Part shown: in pieces, positions 20,707-32,090 of the stretch | Numbering within the stretch: position 1 is the first letter of the stretch | Layout: the number at the start of each line of letters is the position of its first letter | Origin: Roseococcus thiosulfatophilus | Lineage (GTDB): Bacteria > Pseudomonadota > Alphaproteobacteria > Acetobacterales > Acetobacteraceae | Reading direction: 5' to 3' | Length of the DNA: 64,000 nt | Assembly: GCF_017311575.1 (NCBI RefSeq) | Contig: NZ_JAFFQY010000002.1 | Location: forward strand, 62,001 to 126,000 | The notes under the pieces: generated by a model | Told to the model about the DNA's origin: nothing | Seen by the model: only the letters and a program-made list of their open reading frames with translations | Database searches by the model: none | Program-made: the position numbers and the translations under genes

Positions 20707-21932
20707 ACGACGTAGCCCCCCGCCTCACTGGCGGCGATGATGGCATCGCCCTGGGCGGCGTCGCGCACCTCCACCATCAGGTGAAGCTCCGTGCTCTGCA
20801 CGGTGGGGGCGCCGAAAAGCTGCTGGTGCTTCACCTCGATGACGTTGCCGCCCACGTCGGAAATGCGCTTCGAGATGTCGGCCAGCACGCCCGGTCGGTC
20901 CGGAATGTCGAAATGCAGGCGCAGGATGCGCCCGTCCCGCAGCAATTGCCGCAACAGCACGTTGGAGAGCGCGCGTGCGTCAATATTGCCGCCGCAGACG
21001 GTGGTGCCCACCACCCTTCCCTTGAAGCGGTCCGGATGGGTCAGCACGGCGGCCAGGCCCACGGCGCCGGCGCCCTCGGCCACCACCTTGGCGCCCTCGG
21101 CCAACAGGGCGACCGCCTGTTCCACCGCGCGCTCGGGCACCAGCAGCACCTCCACGCCCAGGTTGCGCAGGATGGCCACGGCCTTCTCGCCCACATCGCG
21201 CACCGCGATGCCTTCCGCGATGGTGGGGCCGCCGACCGAGACGGGCTGGCCCGCCAGGCGCTGCGCCATGGCGGGGTAGCCTTCGACCTCGACGCCGAAG
21301 ACCGGCATGCCGGGGCGCAGCTCCGCCAAGGCGGTGGCGACGCCGGAACACAGGCCGCCCCCGCCGACCGGGATGGCCAGCACCTCGATCTGCGGCGCAT
21401 CTTCCAGCATTTCCAGCGCCATGGTCCCCTGCCCCGCGATCACGGCCGGGTCGTCATAGGGGTGGATGAAGGTCAGCCCCTCGCGCAGCGCCAGCTCATG
21501 GGCGTGGGAGGCGGCCTCGGCCAGGCTCTCGCCGAACAGCACCACGCGCGCGCCCCAGAACTCCGTGCGGACCACCTTGGTGGCCGGGGTGAAGCGCGGC
21601 ATGACGATGGTGGCCGCCACACCTGCCAGCTGGGCGTGCCGCGCCACCGCCTGGGCGTGGTTGCCGGCCGACATGGCGATGACGCCCGCCGCCTTCTCCC
21701 GCGCCGTCAGCAGCGCGAGGCGGTTGGCCGCGCCCCTTTCCTTGAAGGCGCCGGTGGCCTGGAGGTTGTCCAGCTTGAGCATCACCCGCGTGCCGGCGGC
21801 GCGGCTGACGGCCGGGTTCTCCAGCGTGGGCGTGCGGATGACGGCGCCCTTGATGCGCTCGGCGGCCGCGCGGATGTCGGCGAGGGTGACGGCGGGCTTG
21901 GTGCCCAGCGCCACCGCGGCGTCTGCGGACAT
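20694..21932 (-). CDS. ilvA: Threonine ammonia-lyase (threonine dehydratase) with ACT domain
   Basis: A 412-residue PLP enzyme converting threonine to 2-oxobutanoate, the first step of isoleucine synthesis. The PLP lysine lies in GAFKERGA (Lys64), the phosphate loop is SAGNHAQA and the glycine loop GGGGL. A C-terminal ACT domain (about residues 335-412) contains DIPDRPGVLADISKRI. The single ACT domain makes it the roughly 400-residue type rather than the 500-residue E. coli IlvA; a catabolic (TdcB-like) role is also possible. It is 11 bases downstream of greA on the same strand. Its stop codon is inside a 43-base tandem repeat. Confidence 0.92.
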   Translation of the reverse strand: MSADAAVALGTKPAVTLADIRAAAERIKGAVIRTPTLENPAVSRAAGTRVMLKLDNLQATGAFKERGAANRLALLTAREKAAGVIAMSAGNHAQAVARHAQLAGVAATIVMPRFTPATKVVRTEFWGARVVLFGESLAEAASHAHELALREGLTFIHPYDDPAVIAGQGTMALEMLEDAPQIEVLAIPVGGGGLCSGVATALAELRPGMPVFGVEVEGYPAMAQRLAGQPVSVGGPTIAEGIAVRDVGEKAVAILRNLGVEVLLVPERAVEQAVALLAEGAKVVAEGAGAVGLAAVLTHPDRFKGRVVGTTVCGGNIDARALSNVLLRQLLRDGRILRLHFDIPDRPGVLADISKRISDVGGNVIEVKHQQLFGAPTVQSTELHLMVEVRDAAQGDAIIAASEAGGYVVRRG

Positions 21933-21943
21933 GTGGCGCGCCT

Positions 21944-22417
21944 TCAGCTGTAGGCGACGGCCGTGATCTCCACGGCCCGCGCGCCCCCGGGGGCCGGGAC
22001 CTCGACGCTGTCGCCCACCGTCTTGCCCATCAGCGCCTTGGCGAGCGGGGAGGAGAGCGAGATGGAGCCCGTCTTCATGTCCGCCTCATACTGGCCGACG
22101 ATGCGATAGGTGGTCTCCTTCTCCGTCTCCTCGTCCACGATGGTGACGCGGGCGCCGAAGCGCACCTGGTTGCCGGTGAGCTTGGAGACGTCAATGACCT
22201 CGACGGAGGGGATGATGGATTCGAGTTCGCCGATGCGGCCCTCGATGAAGGACTGGCGTTCCCGCGCGGCGTGATACTCGGCATTCTCCGACAGGTCGCC
22301 ATGCGCCCGCGCCTCCGCGATCGCGCGGATGATCGCCGGGCGCTCCTCGGATTTCAGATGCCGCAGTTCCTCTTCCAGCTTGGCCAGCCCCTCGGCGGTC
22401 ATCGGGAACTTCTGCAC
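21944..22417 (-). CDS. greA: Transcription elongation factor GreA
   Basis: A 157-residue factor that rescues backtracked RNA polymerase. The N-terminal coiled coil includes [20 protein letters not shown], with the acidic D-L-S-E-N-A-E tip near residue 41, and the C-terminal FKBP-like domain includes [17 protein letters not shown]. Length is standard. It lies 105 bases downstream of carB, a common alphaproteobacterial order, and 11 bases before ilvA. Confidence 0.97.
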   Translation of the reverse strand: MQKFPMTAEGLAKLEEELRHLKSEERPAIIRAIAEARAHGDLSENAEYHAARERQSFIEGRIGELESIIPSVEVIDVSKLTGNQVRFGARVTIVDEETEKETTYRIVGQYEADMKTGSISLSSPLAKALMGKTVGDSVEVPAPGGARAVEITAVAYS

Positions 22418-22522
22418 GGGCAGTCTTCCTTCAAAGATGCCCTTCTCGCCGGCAAAACCCGTTGCACATCGCCGGCGACGAAGGGGGGAGGGGTGGGTGC
22501 CTGATCGCCCCCACCCGTGAGG

Positions 22523-25780
<3,258 letters not shown>

Positions 25781-25782
25781 GG

Positions 25783-26043
25783 TCAGCCGCCTGTGTTGCG
25801 CCGCGCCAGGAAGACCAGCAGCGCGGGGGTGAGGATGTGGCCCGGGATCACGAACACCCACCAGGTGACGTGCCAGGGCGCGGGGATGAGAAGGGTCAGC
25901 AGCAGGTGGGCGGCGAGCGAGGCCGCGGCCGCCGCCAGGATGCCCGGCGTGCCGGGCCAGCGCCGCTGCGTGACGCGCGAGAGCATGGTCACGACCAGCC
26001 CCGTGTAGAGCAGCCCCTGCAGGATGATGAGAATCTGGGTCAC
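25783..26043 (-). CDS. Small three-helix membrane protein, paralogue C of a trio
   Basis: 86 residues, not recognised as a named family. GTG start at 26043, overlapping the stop of the previous gene (GTGA). Three hydrophobic segments are visible: [17 protein letters not shown], a basic loop RVTQRRW, a second segment ending [11 protein letters not shown], and a third [17 protein letters not shown]. His residues fall at the end of helix 2 and inside helix 3, as in the two neighbouring genes. It abuts carB. The shared pattern with paralogues A and B points to a hetero-oligomer, possibly metal or haem binding (inference). Confidence 0.75.
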   Translation of the reverse strand: MTQILIILQGLLYTGLVVTMLSRVTQRRWPGTPGILAAAAASLAAHLLLTLLIPAPWHVTWWVFVIPGHILTPALLVFLARRNTGG

Positions 26044-26309
26044 GCTTGCCCCCCCTTTTCCTGTTTCCAGGCCGACCACAGCAGGGCCGGCAGCAGCAGC
26101 AGATGCGGCACGCCCCAGAGGGCGAAGGCGGTGGGCACGTGCTCGGGCTCCAGCATCAGCAGGGTGACGCTGTGGACGATGCAGGACAGGGCGAAGGCGC
26201 CGATGGCCGCGCGCAGCGGGCGCATCAGCTTCTTCAGCGAATGCGCCATCCAGAACAGCACCAGGCCCGAATAGCCCAGCGCCATGAGGCCGAGGAGGAA
26301 GCCGGTCAT
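26040..26309 (-). CDS. Small three-helix membrane protein, paralogue B of a trio
   Basis: 89 residues of unknown function. The ATG overlaps the upstream stop (ATGA). Segments: [17 protein letters not shown], basic loop [11 protein letters not shown], helix 2 [16 protein letters not shown], helix 3 [17 protein letters not shown], then a charged KQEK tail. The helix 2 His and the helix 3 His are 23 residues apart, the same as in paralogue C, and B and C also share an extra His in the connecting loop (EPEH, APWH) and a P-x(0-1)-H then PALL pattern. Confidence 0.75.
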   Translation of the reverse strand: MTGFLLGLMALGYSGLVLFWMAHSLKKLMRPLRAAIGAFALSCIVHSVTLLMLEPEHVPTAFALWGVPHLLLLPALLWSAWKQEKGGQA

Positions 26310-26572
26310 CGCGCCACCCTGCCCTTCCACCACAGCACCAGCGCCGCGATGCCGTGCGACACGCCGACCAGGATCACCACGGGCCACGGGTTGCCCGGCG
26401 GCGCGAAGCCGATGGCGTGCAGCAGCAGGCCCAGCATGAGCATGGAGGTGCCGAAGGCCACGCTGCGCCGGCGGATGAAGCCGCCGAGCGCGATGACCGT
26501 GACCAGCGCCACCAGCGTCGTGCCCGCCAGCAGCGCGCCGAGCGCGAAGAGGGTGAGAAGGGTATCAGCCAT
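26306..26572 (-). CDS. Small three-helix membrane protein, paralogue A of a trio
   Basis: 88 residues of unknown function. Segments: LLTLFALGALLAGTTLVALV, basic loop GFIRRRS, helix 2 SMLMLGLLLHAIGFA, helix 3 VVILVGVSHGIAALVLWW. The His residues in helices 2 and 3 are 21 apart. The ATG overlaps the LysE stop by one base (TGATG), so translation of the set is coupled. Sequence identity to B and C is low by eye, but architecture, length and His placement agree. Confidence 0.72.
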   Translation of the reverse strand: MADTLLTLFALGALLAGTTLVALVTVIALGGFIRRRSVAFGTSMLMLGLLLHAIGFAPPGNPWPVVILVGVSHGIAALVLWWKGRVAR

Positions 26573-27210
26573 CAGCCGCTCCGCCCATCGGTCAGTGCCA
26601 GCTTCACCGCGATCAGCGCCAGCGCGCCGCCCAGCAGCCAGCGCTGCACCGCCATCCAGCCCGGGTTGCTGCCCAGGAAGCGCGCGGTGGCCGCCGCACC
26701 CCGCACCAGCACCGCGTCGAAGGCGGTGCAAAGGCCAATCTGCACCGCGCCCAATATCGCCGCCTGCACGAAGACATTGCCCCGCGCGGGGTCGAGGAAG
26801 GGCGGCAGCACCGCCACATAGAACAGCGCCACCTTGGGGTTCAGCGCGGCGGTGGCGAAGCCCACGGCGAACAACCGCCCATCCGGCTCGGCCGGCAGGG
26901 CGCGGGGCGCGAAGAGCGGCTCGCCCCCCGGCCGCACGCATTGCCAGGCCAGCCACATGAGATAGGCCGCGCCGCCAAGCCGCAGCGCATCCCAGGCATA
27001 GGGGATGGCGAGCAACGCCGCGGTGATGCCCGCCGCCGCGCAGAGCATGATGGCGAGCGACCCCGCCTGGCAGCCGATCAGCGAAACCATTCCCGCCCGC
27101 GTCCCCTGCGCGAGCGAGCGCGACACCAGGTAGAGCATGTTCGGGCCCGGCGTGATGGCGAGCCCCAGCGAAAGGGCGGCGAAGACCAGCAGCGTGTCCA
27201 GCGAAGGCAT
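26572..27210 (-). CDS. LysE/RhtB-family amino-acid exporter
   Basis: A 212-residue inner-membrane exporter with about six helices. The family signature lies at the N-terminus (GLAITPGPNMLYLVSRSLAQG) and a conserved ATAALNPKVALFYVAVLPPF in the middle. RhtB-type proteins export homoserine, threonine, lysine or similar. It begins a run of overlapping genes leading into the three small membrane proteins and carB. Confidence 0.92.
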   Translation of the reverse strand: MPSLDTLLVFAALSLGLAITPGPNMLYLVSRSLAQGTRAGMVSLIGCQAGSLAIMLCAAAGITAALLAIPYAWDALRLGGAAYLMWLAWQCVRPGGEPLFAPRALPAEPDGRLFAVGFATAALNPKVALFYVAVLPPFLDPARGNVFVQAAILGAVQIGLCTAFDAVLVRGAAATARFLGSNPGWMAVQRWLLGGALALIAVKLALTDGRSG

Positions 27211-27214
27211 GCGC

Positions 27215-27589
27215 TCAGCCCTCCAGCAGCCGGCGCAGCATCGGCTCCACATCGCGCTTGCCCTGACCCATGGCGCGTTCGATCTCGTCCACGGCGCGCA
27301 GCGCGGGGGTGAGGCCGTGTTCGCCCAGCTCGATCAGCCCGGCGGTGCTGAGGCGTTCCAGCGCCGTCTCCAGCACGTTGCGGCCGAATTGCAGGTTCTG
27401 CTCGCGCCGGGGGTAAGGGGAGAGACGGCTGCGGAGCTTGTCCAGCGCCGCGCCATCAATGGGCGAGACATCCTCGCGCCACAGCTTGTAGCTGGCCAGC
27501 AGCAGGAACTGCTCGGTGGCGCGCAGCGAGAGCACGCGCGGATGCGCGGCCGACAGCTCCTCGAAGCGCATCCAGGCGGGCAGTTCCAT
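27215..27589 (-). CDS. Hypothetical protein
   Basis: 124 residues, not recognised. It is a soluble, mostly helical, charged protein with no signal or membrane segment. Visible text includes EQFLLLASYKLWREDVSPID and a C-terminal RAMGQGKRDVEPMLRRLLEG. It has good coding character in the same direction as its neighbours, lying two bases after the SDR stop and four before the LysE start. Expression within this operon is likely; its role cannot be inferred. Confidence 0.7.
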   Translation of the reverse strand: MELPAWMRFEELSAAHPRVLSLRATEQFLLLASYKLWREDVSPIDGAALDKLRSRLSPYPRREQNLQFGRNVLETALERLSTAGLIELGEHGLTPALRAVDEIERAMGQGKRDVEPMLRRLLEG

Positions 27590-27591
27590 GG

Positions 27592-28350
27592 TCAGCCCTG
27601 AATCGAGTAGCCGCCATCCACCGCGATGGATGTGCCCGTGATGTAGGCGGCGGCGTCGGAGGCGTAGAAGGCCGCAATCCCCTCGAAATCCTCGGGCGTG
27701 CCCCAGCGGCCGGCGGGGGCGCGGGCGCGCACATTCTCGTCCAGGCCCGGAATGTCGCGGCGGGCGCCGCGCGTCAGGTCGGTGTCGATCCAGCCCGGCA
27801 GCACGCAGTTCACCGTGATGCCGTCCTTGGCCCAGGCCGTGGCGAGGGACTTGGTCAACTGCACCACCGCCCCCTTGGAGGAGGCATAGGCCGCGTGCAG
27901 CGGCATGCCGAAGATGGAGAGCATGGAGCCGTTGTTGATCACGCGCCCCACGCCCCCGGCCTTGAGGTAGGGGTGCGCCGCCTGGGCCGCGAACATCGCG
28001 CTCGTCAGGTTGGTGTTCAGCACCGTGTGCCAGTCCTGCAGCATCACCTGCTCGGGCGGGCGGCGGATATTGGTGCCGGCATTGTTCACCAGGATGTCGA
28101 GGCGCCCCAGCACCTCCACGCAGCGGGCCACCATGGCCTTCAGCGAGTCCGGGTCGGTGACGTCCACCTCCACGCTGGCGGCGGTGGCGCCGAGTTCCTC
28201 CAGCGCCGTGACGGCCGCCGCGTTCTTGGCCGGGTCGCGCCCGGCCACCATCACGGCGGCGCCATTGCGTGCCAGCCCCCGCGCGAAGCCGAGCCCGATG
28301 CCGCCATTGCCCCCGGTGACGAGGGCCACGCGCCCTGACAGGTCGAACAT
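27592..28350 (-). CDS. Short-chain dehydrogenase/reductase (gluconate 5-dehydrogenase/2-deoxygluconate-like)
   Basis: A 252-residue classical SDR. Complete cofactor motif TGGNGGIGLGFA near residue 12, NNAG near 90, catalytic Ser in NNGSMLS and YASSK, and the C-terminal TGTSIAVDGGYSIQG. Subfamily features resemble gluconate 5-dehydrogenase or 3-oxoacyl-ACP reductase-like SDRs acting on sugars or hydroxy compounds. It lies 22 bases after carA. Confidence 0.9.
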   Translation of the reverse strand: MFDLSGRVALVTGGNGGIGLGFARGLARNGAAVMVAGRDPAKNAAAVTALEELGATAASVEVDVTDPDSLKAMVARCVEVLGRLDILVNNAGTNIRRPPEQVMLQDWHTVLNTNLTSAMFAAQAAHPYLKAGGVGRVINNGSMLSIFGMPLHAAYASSKGAVVQLTKSLATAWAKDGITVNCVLPGWIDTDLTRGARRDIPGLDENVRARAPAGRWGTPEDFEGIAAFYASDAAAYITGTSIAVDGGYSIQG

Positions 28351-28372
28351 CGCAAACCCCTCCCTTTGTGGT

Positions 28373-29533
28373 TCAGGCCGCCTTGGCCTCCGCCATCATC
28401 GCCACGAAGCGGTGGAAGAGGTAGTGGCTGTCGCTGGGGCCGGGGCTGGCCTCGGGGTGGTATTGCACGCTGAAGGCCGGGCGGTCGGTGGCCGCGATGC
28501 CCTCATTGCTGCCGTCGAAGAGGCTGATGTGGGTCACCTTGGCCGTGGAAGGCAGGGTGGAGGCATCCACCGCGAAGCCATGGTTCTGGCTGGTGATTTC
28601 CACCTTGCCGGTGGCGAGGTCCTGCACGGGCTGGTTGGCGCCCCGATGCCCGCGGTCCAGCTTGTAGGTGCGCGCGCCCAGCGCCAGCGCCAGCAATTGA
28701 TGGCCCAGGCAGATGCCGAAGGTGGGAATGCGCGCATCCAGCACCGCCTGGATGGCGGGCACGGCATAGGCGCCGGTCGCCGCCGGGTCGCCGGGGCCGT
28801 TGGAGAGAAACACGCCGTCGGGCTTTTCGCGGAGAATATCCTCGGCGGTGGCGGTGGCGGGCAGCACGGTCACGGCACAGCCGGCATCGGCCAGGCAGCG
28901 CAGGATGTTGCGCTTGGCGCCATAATCCAGCGCCACCACGCGGAAGCGCGGGGCCTCCTGCTTGCCGAAGCCCGTGCCCCAGGACCAGCGTGTCTCCTCC
29001 CAGGCATAGGATTGGCGGGCGGTGACGTCCTTCGCCAGGTCCATCCCCTCCAGGCCGGGCCAGGACTTCGCCTGCGCGACCAGGGCCGGGATGTCGAAGC
29101 GGCCATCGGCCGGGAAGGCCAGCACGCCATTGGGCGCGCCGCCATCGCGGATGCGGATGGTCAGCGCCCGCGTGTCCACGCCCGCGATGCCGGGAATGTT
29201 GTGGCGCTTCAGCCAATCCTGCAGGTGCGCCGTGGCGCGGTAGTTGGCGGGTTCGGTCACGTCCTGCTTCACCACCAGGCCGCGGCAGACGGGGTTGGCC
29301 GCCTCCATGTCCTCGGGGTTGGTGCCGACATTGCCGATATGCGGGAAGGTGAAGGCGATGATCTGCGCGGCGTAGGAGGGGTCCGTCAGCGTCTCCTGGT
29401 AGCCCGTCATGCCGGTGTTGAAGCAGATCTCGGCCACCGCGGTGCCATGCGCGCCGAAGCCGCGGCCCCAGAAGACGCTCCCATCATCCAGCACCAGGGC
29501 GGCGGTGGCACCTTCGGGGGCGGTCTCGGTCAT
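28373..29533 (-). CDS. carA: Carbamoyl-phosphate synthase small (glutaminase) subunit
   Basis: A 386-residue core subunit that hydrolyses glutamine and feeds ammonia to CarB. The N-terminal CPSase_sm domain begins [19 protein letters not shown]. The class I glutaminase domain carries the nucleophile Cys in FGICLGHQ and the His/Glu pair in [13 protein letters not shown] at 29533 has AAGGAA seven bases upstream, so translation can begin here. However, the frame is open for 71 more codons upstream, with a helix-turn-helix domain, so a longer 457-residue fused protein starting at 29746 is possible. carB is about 2.6 kb away rather than adjacent. Confidence 0.96.
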   Translation of the reverse strand: MTETAPEGATAALVLDDGSVFWGRGFGAHGTAVAEICFNTGMTGYQETLTDPSYAAQIIAFTFPHIGNVGTNPEDMEAANPVCRGLVVKQDVTEPANYRATAHLQDWLKRHNIPGIAGVDTRALTIRIRDGGAPNGVLAFPADGRFDIPALVAQAKSWPGLEGMDLAKDVTARQSYAWEETRWSWGTGFGKQEAPRFRVVALDYGAKRNILRCLADAGCAVTVLPATATAEDILREKPDGVFLSNGPGDPAATGAYAVPAIQAVLDARIPTFGICLGHQLLALALGARTYKLDRGHRGANQPVQDLATGKVEITSQNHGFAVDASTLPSTAKVTHISLFDGSNEGIAATDRPAFSVQYHPEASPGPSDSHYLFHRFVAMMAEAKAA

Positions 29534-29746
29534 CGGCGTTTCCTTTTGTGGGCGCGGCGTGGAGGAGGGTGCCCCGGGCAGGGCGTCCAGCGGAAGGCCG
29601 GTGGCCTGCATCACGGCGGCCCAATGACGGGCGGGGATGGCGCGGGCCTGGCGCCATTTCCGGATAGCCTCGGTTCCCACCTGACAGGTGGCGGCGGCCG
29701 CTTCGGCCCCGCCCATGAGGGCGAGGATGTCTTCCACACTGCGCAT
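29534..29746 (-). CDS. In-frame N-terminal DNA-binding (YdaS/Cro-like) extension of CarA
   Basis: 71 codons from ATG 29746 run without a stop straight into carA. The text [20 protein letters not shown] then [20 protein letters not shown] and [14 protein letters not shown] fits a small Cro/YdaS-type helix-turn-helix: a V/G-T-E-A-I-R-K-W recognition helix and the typical IPARHW ending. A Pro/Ser/Lys linker joins it to CarA. No strong ribosome site precedes this ATG. Either it is a fused regulator-enzyme, or the 3' part is translated separately from the internal start. A 19-base palindrome lies just upstream, fitting autoregulation. Confidence 0.65.
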
Positions 29747-29758
29747 GGGCTAGACTAT

Positions 29759-29777
29759 GTGGGAAATCACTTCCCAC
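29759..29777. promoter_or_regulatory. Perfect 19-base palindrome upstream of the HTH-carA frame
   Basis: GTGGGAA (29759-29765) and TTCCCAC (29771-29777) are perfect inverted copies around a five-base spacer. It lies 13 bases before ATG 29746 and 56 bases before the divergent yqeY start, so it could control both. It is a plausible binding site for the helix-turn-helix encoded by the same transcript. Binding is inferred. Confidence 0.6.
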
Positions 29778-29832
29778 TTCAAGGCGAGATCACACGCCCT
29801 GGGAAAAACCCTCCACGCATAGGAAGCCCGCC

Positions 29833-30285
29833 ATGAGCCTGCGCGACCGATTCACCGCCGAACTCAAGACCTCCATGCTCGCCAAGGACGCGCCGCGCAC
29901 CGCCGCCCTGCGCATGATCACGGCCAAGCTCAAGGACACCGACATCGCCGCCCGCCCCGGTCCGCCGGTGGATGACGCCGCCATCATCGCCATGCTGCGC
30001 GGCATGGCGAAGTCGCGGCGCGAATCCGTGGAGCTCTACCGCCAGGGCAACCGGCCGGAACTGGCCGAGAAGGAAGAGGCCGAGATCGCCGTCATCGAAT
30101 CCTTCCTCCCCCAGCAGATGGACGAGGCCGCCATGGCCGCCGCCGTCCAGCAGGCCGTGGCGGAGGCCGGCGCCACCTCCATCAAGGACATGGGCAAGGT
30201 CATGGCCGCCCTGAAAGCCAAGCACGCCGCCAGCCTGGACATGGCCAAGGCCGGCCCGCTGGTGAAGGCGGCTCTAGGCGGGTAA
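29833..30285 (+). CDS. GatB/YqeY domain-containing protein
   Basis: A 150-residue protein of the YqeY family, related to the tail domain of GatB tRNA amidotransferase. It shows LRDRFTAELKTSMLAKDAPR, a central RRESVELYRQGNRPELAEKEEAEI, and a C-terminal GKVMAALKAKHAASLDMAKAGP. YqeY proteins bind tRNA but their role is not settled. Divergence from carA is a familiar alphaproteobacterial arrangement. Confidence 0.95.
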   Translation: MSLRDRFTAELKTSMLAKDAPRTAALRMITAKLKDTDIAARPGPPVDDAAIIAMLRGMAKSRRESVELYRQGNRPELAEKEEAEIAVIESFLPQQMDEAAMAAAVQQAVAEAGATSIKDMGKVMAALKAKHAASLDMAKAGPLVKAALGG

Positions 30286-30339
30286 GGGCGCGCCTGGGCC
30301 CGCTGGCAGGGGCTGCCGCCCCCGCCAGACCACCCCCGC

Positions 30340-30513
30340 CAGGGGCCGTGGGCCCCTGACCCCATATGTGATGGCCATTTGCAGGGAGGGGCGTCACAGG
30401 CGCGCCTGTGGTCACGAACGCACCATGCCCCTCCCTGCAAATGGCCATGAGACGGGTTCCGAGGGCCAAGGCCCTCGGCGGGAGGGGCCCGGGGAGGGCA
30501 GCGCCCTCCCCGG
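30340..30513. repeat. Run of four perfect hairpins between convergent genes
   Basis: Hairpin 1: CAGGGGCC/GGCCCCTG at 30340-30358. Hairpin 2: a 22-base perfect inverted repeat, arms 30371-30392 and 30427-30448, whose loop contains a 16-base palindrome CACAGGCGCGCCTGTG (30395-30410). Hairpin 3: CCGAGGGCC/GGCCCTCGG at 30459-30478. Hairpin 4: CCGGGGAGGGC/GCCCTCCCCGG at 30489-30513. They fill the gap between the stops of yqeY and the methyltransferase gene. They probably act together as a two-way terminator; the long arm pair may be a small mobile palindrome. No T tract is present. Confidence 0.8.
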
Positions 30514-30529
30514 CGGCACCGGGCGCCCC

Positions 30530-31408
30530 CTACCCCGCCCGGTCGCCCGCCTTGTGTTCCGTGGTGCCCAGGGCGTCGGCCAGGCGGGTGGTGGCGCTGC
30601 CGGGGCGGGCGGGCTTTTGCTGGCTGTCATGGGGCGCCCAGCCGGTCATCACCAGCAGGGGCGCATCGTGGCGCAGCGGCAGCCCGGCGAAGGCCCGGGG
30701 GAACAGGGCGCGCGGGGGCGTGCGCGGGTCACGGGCGCGGATGGCGTTGGTTTCGCCCGCGGCCCGCAGGTCGGCCACCAGGGCCATGGGGTGGCGCCAT
30801 TCCAGCGACAACCGGTCCTGGTCCGCCACCGGCAGGGCGAAGCCCGCGCGTTGCAGCAGGGAAGCGAGGTCCCGCAGTTCCGGGAAGGGCGAGACGCGGG
30901 GCGAGATGCCGCCGCGGGTTTCGCTCTCGGCGGCGGCCAGGGCTTCGCGCAGCGGTTGCAGCGTGCCGAGGCCGGGCAGGCTGGCCAGGAACAGCCCATC
31001 CGGCGCCAGCGCCTGGCGCAGCTGGACCAGCGCGCCGGGCAGGTCATTCACCATGTGCAGGCTGAGGCTGGCCACGATCAGGTCGAAGCTGTGCGGTGCG
31101 AAGGGGAGCCATTCCTCATCGGCGGCGAGCGGCATGCCGCCCGCGCGCGCGGCCATGGGGGCGGCGAGGTCCATGGACACGATGAAGGGGATGCCGCGCG
31201 CGGCGAGGCGCGGGGCGACGGCGCCGCGCCCGCCGAGATCCAGCGCCCGGGTGAAGCGGCGCGTGGTGTCGTCCAGCCGGTCGAGCAGGATTTCGGCGGC
31301 GGCGTCCAGGATGGGCGCCACCTCGTGCACGCGCGGGGCCGCGCGGGCGCGGCGGCGGGCGAGCAGGGTGCGGTCGAAGATCTCGGGTGCGGCTTCCACC
31401 GAGTTCAT
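30530..31408 (-). CDS. SAM-dependent methyltransferase, BioC/NDUFAF5-like
   Basis: 292 residues. The N-terminal EIFDRTLLARRRARA is typical of the BioC-like family that includes NDUFAF5, and the SAM-binding region is RALDLGGRGAVAPRLAARG with the SFDLIVASLSLHMVNDLPGAL motif. In mitochondria the relative hydroxylates complex I subunit NDUFS7; the bacterial role is uncertain. The glycine motif is LDLGGRG rather than the usual GxGxG. It is divergent from the cupin-rhodanese genes across 67 bases. Confidence 0.85.
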   Translation of the reverse strand: MNSVEAAPEIFDRTLLARRRARAAPRVHEVAPILDAAAEILLDRLDDTTRRFTRALDLGGRGAVAPRLAARGIPFIVSMDLAAPMAARAGGMPLAADEEWLPFAPHSFDLIVASLSLHMVNDLPGALVQLRQALAPDGLFLASLPGLGTLQPLREALAAAESETRGGISPRVSPFPELRDLASLLQRAGFALPVADQDRLSLEWRHPMALVADLRAAGETNAIRARDPRTPPRALFPRAFAGLPLRHDAPLLVMTGWAPHDSQQKPARPGSATTRLADALGTTEHKAGDRAG

Positions 31409-31475
31409 GTGCGGCCCGTGGCGCCCCGGCGCAAGCGGGGGTAGCATCGGGGCCGCATCGAGGAGGAACCGAGCC

Positions 31476-32090
31476 ATGAACACCATGGATGTGAAGGCGG
31501 CCCGCACCGCCGCCGTCGCCGCCGCCGTCGGCCGCGTGCGCGAGATCGAGAGCCGCATGGGTGTGACGCGCGAGGCGCTGGAGGCCATCAAGGCCGAGCT
31601 GCTGCAACTGGCGGCCCAGGAGCACCTCTTCCCCTCCAGCGAATTCCCGCCCCCGCCCAATGGCGAGAAGGGCAGCAACCGCTATCTGCTGCGCGAGGAG
31701 GACAACAACCGCTTCGCCCTCTATCTGAACGCGCTGAACCCCGGCAATTCCACCAAGCCGCATGACCACACCACCTGGGCCGTGGTCGTCGCCGTGGACG
31801 GGCAGGAGCTGAACAAGGTCTATGACCGGGTGGATGACGGGTCCGACCCCGCGCGCTGCGAGATGCGCGTGCGCGAGGAGATCATGGTGGAGCCCGGCCG
31901 CGGCATCGCGCTGATGCCGGAGGACATCCACTCCATCCACACCACCGGCGAGCGCCCGACGCGCCACCTGCACATGTATGGGCTGGCGCTGGAGAAGCTG
32001 GATGGCCGCCGCGCCTTCGACGACAAGACCGGCGAGGTCAGCTTCTACAACAAGAGCTTCATGAAGCCGACCGCCGGCACCGACCGCTGA
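31476..32090 (+). CDS. Cupin protein, cysteine-dioxygenase-like (COG5553 type)
   Basis: 204 residues. AGGAGG at 31461-31466 supports the ATG. The double-stranded beta-helix fold shows metal-binding His residues in KPHDHTTWAVV and GLALEKL after HLHMYG, the pattern of cysteine dioxygenase-like enzymes (two His plus one more His). The N-terminal 70 residues form a helical region (TREALEAIKAELLQLAAQEH). Its stop overlaps the start of a multi-rhodanese protein (TGATG), so the pair probably handles a sulfur compound. The exact thiol substrate is unknown. Confidence 0.85.
   Translation: MNTMDVKAARTAAVAAAVGRVREIESRMGVTREALEAIKAELLQLAAQEHLFPSSEFPPPPNGEKGSNRYLLREEDNNRFALYLNALNPGNSTKPHDHTTWAVVVAVDGQELNKVYDRVDDGSDPARCEMRVREEIMVEPGRGIALMPEDIHSIHTTGERPTRHLHMYGLALEKLDGRRAFDDKTGEVSFYNKSFMKPTAGTDR

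Noticed and set aside
28373-29533. A sequencing error joining a separate HTH gene to carA
   Set aside because: Cannot be excluded but there is no frameshift sign; the frame runs cleanly for 71 codons, so it is reported as a possible fusion instead.
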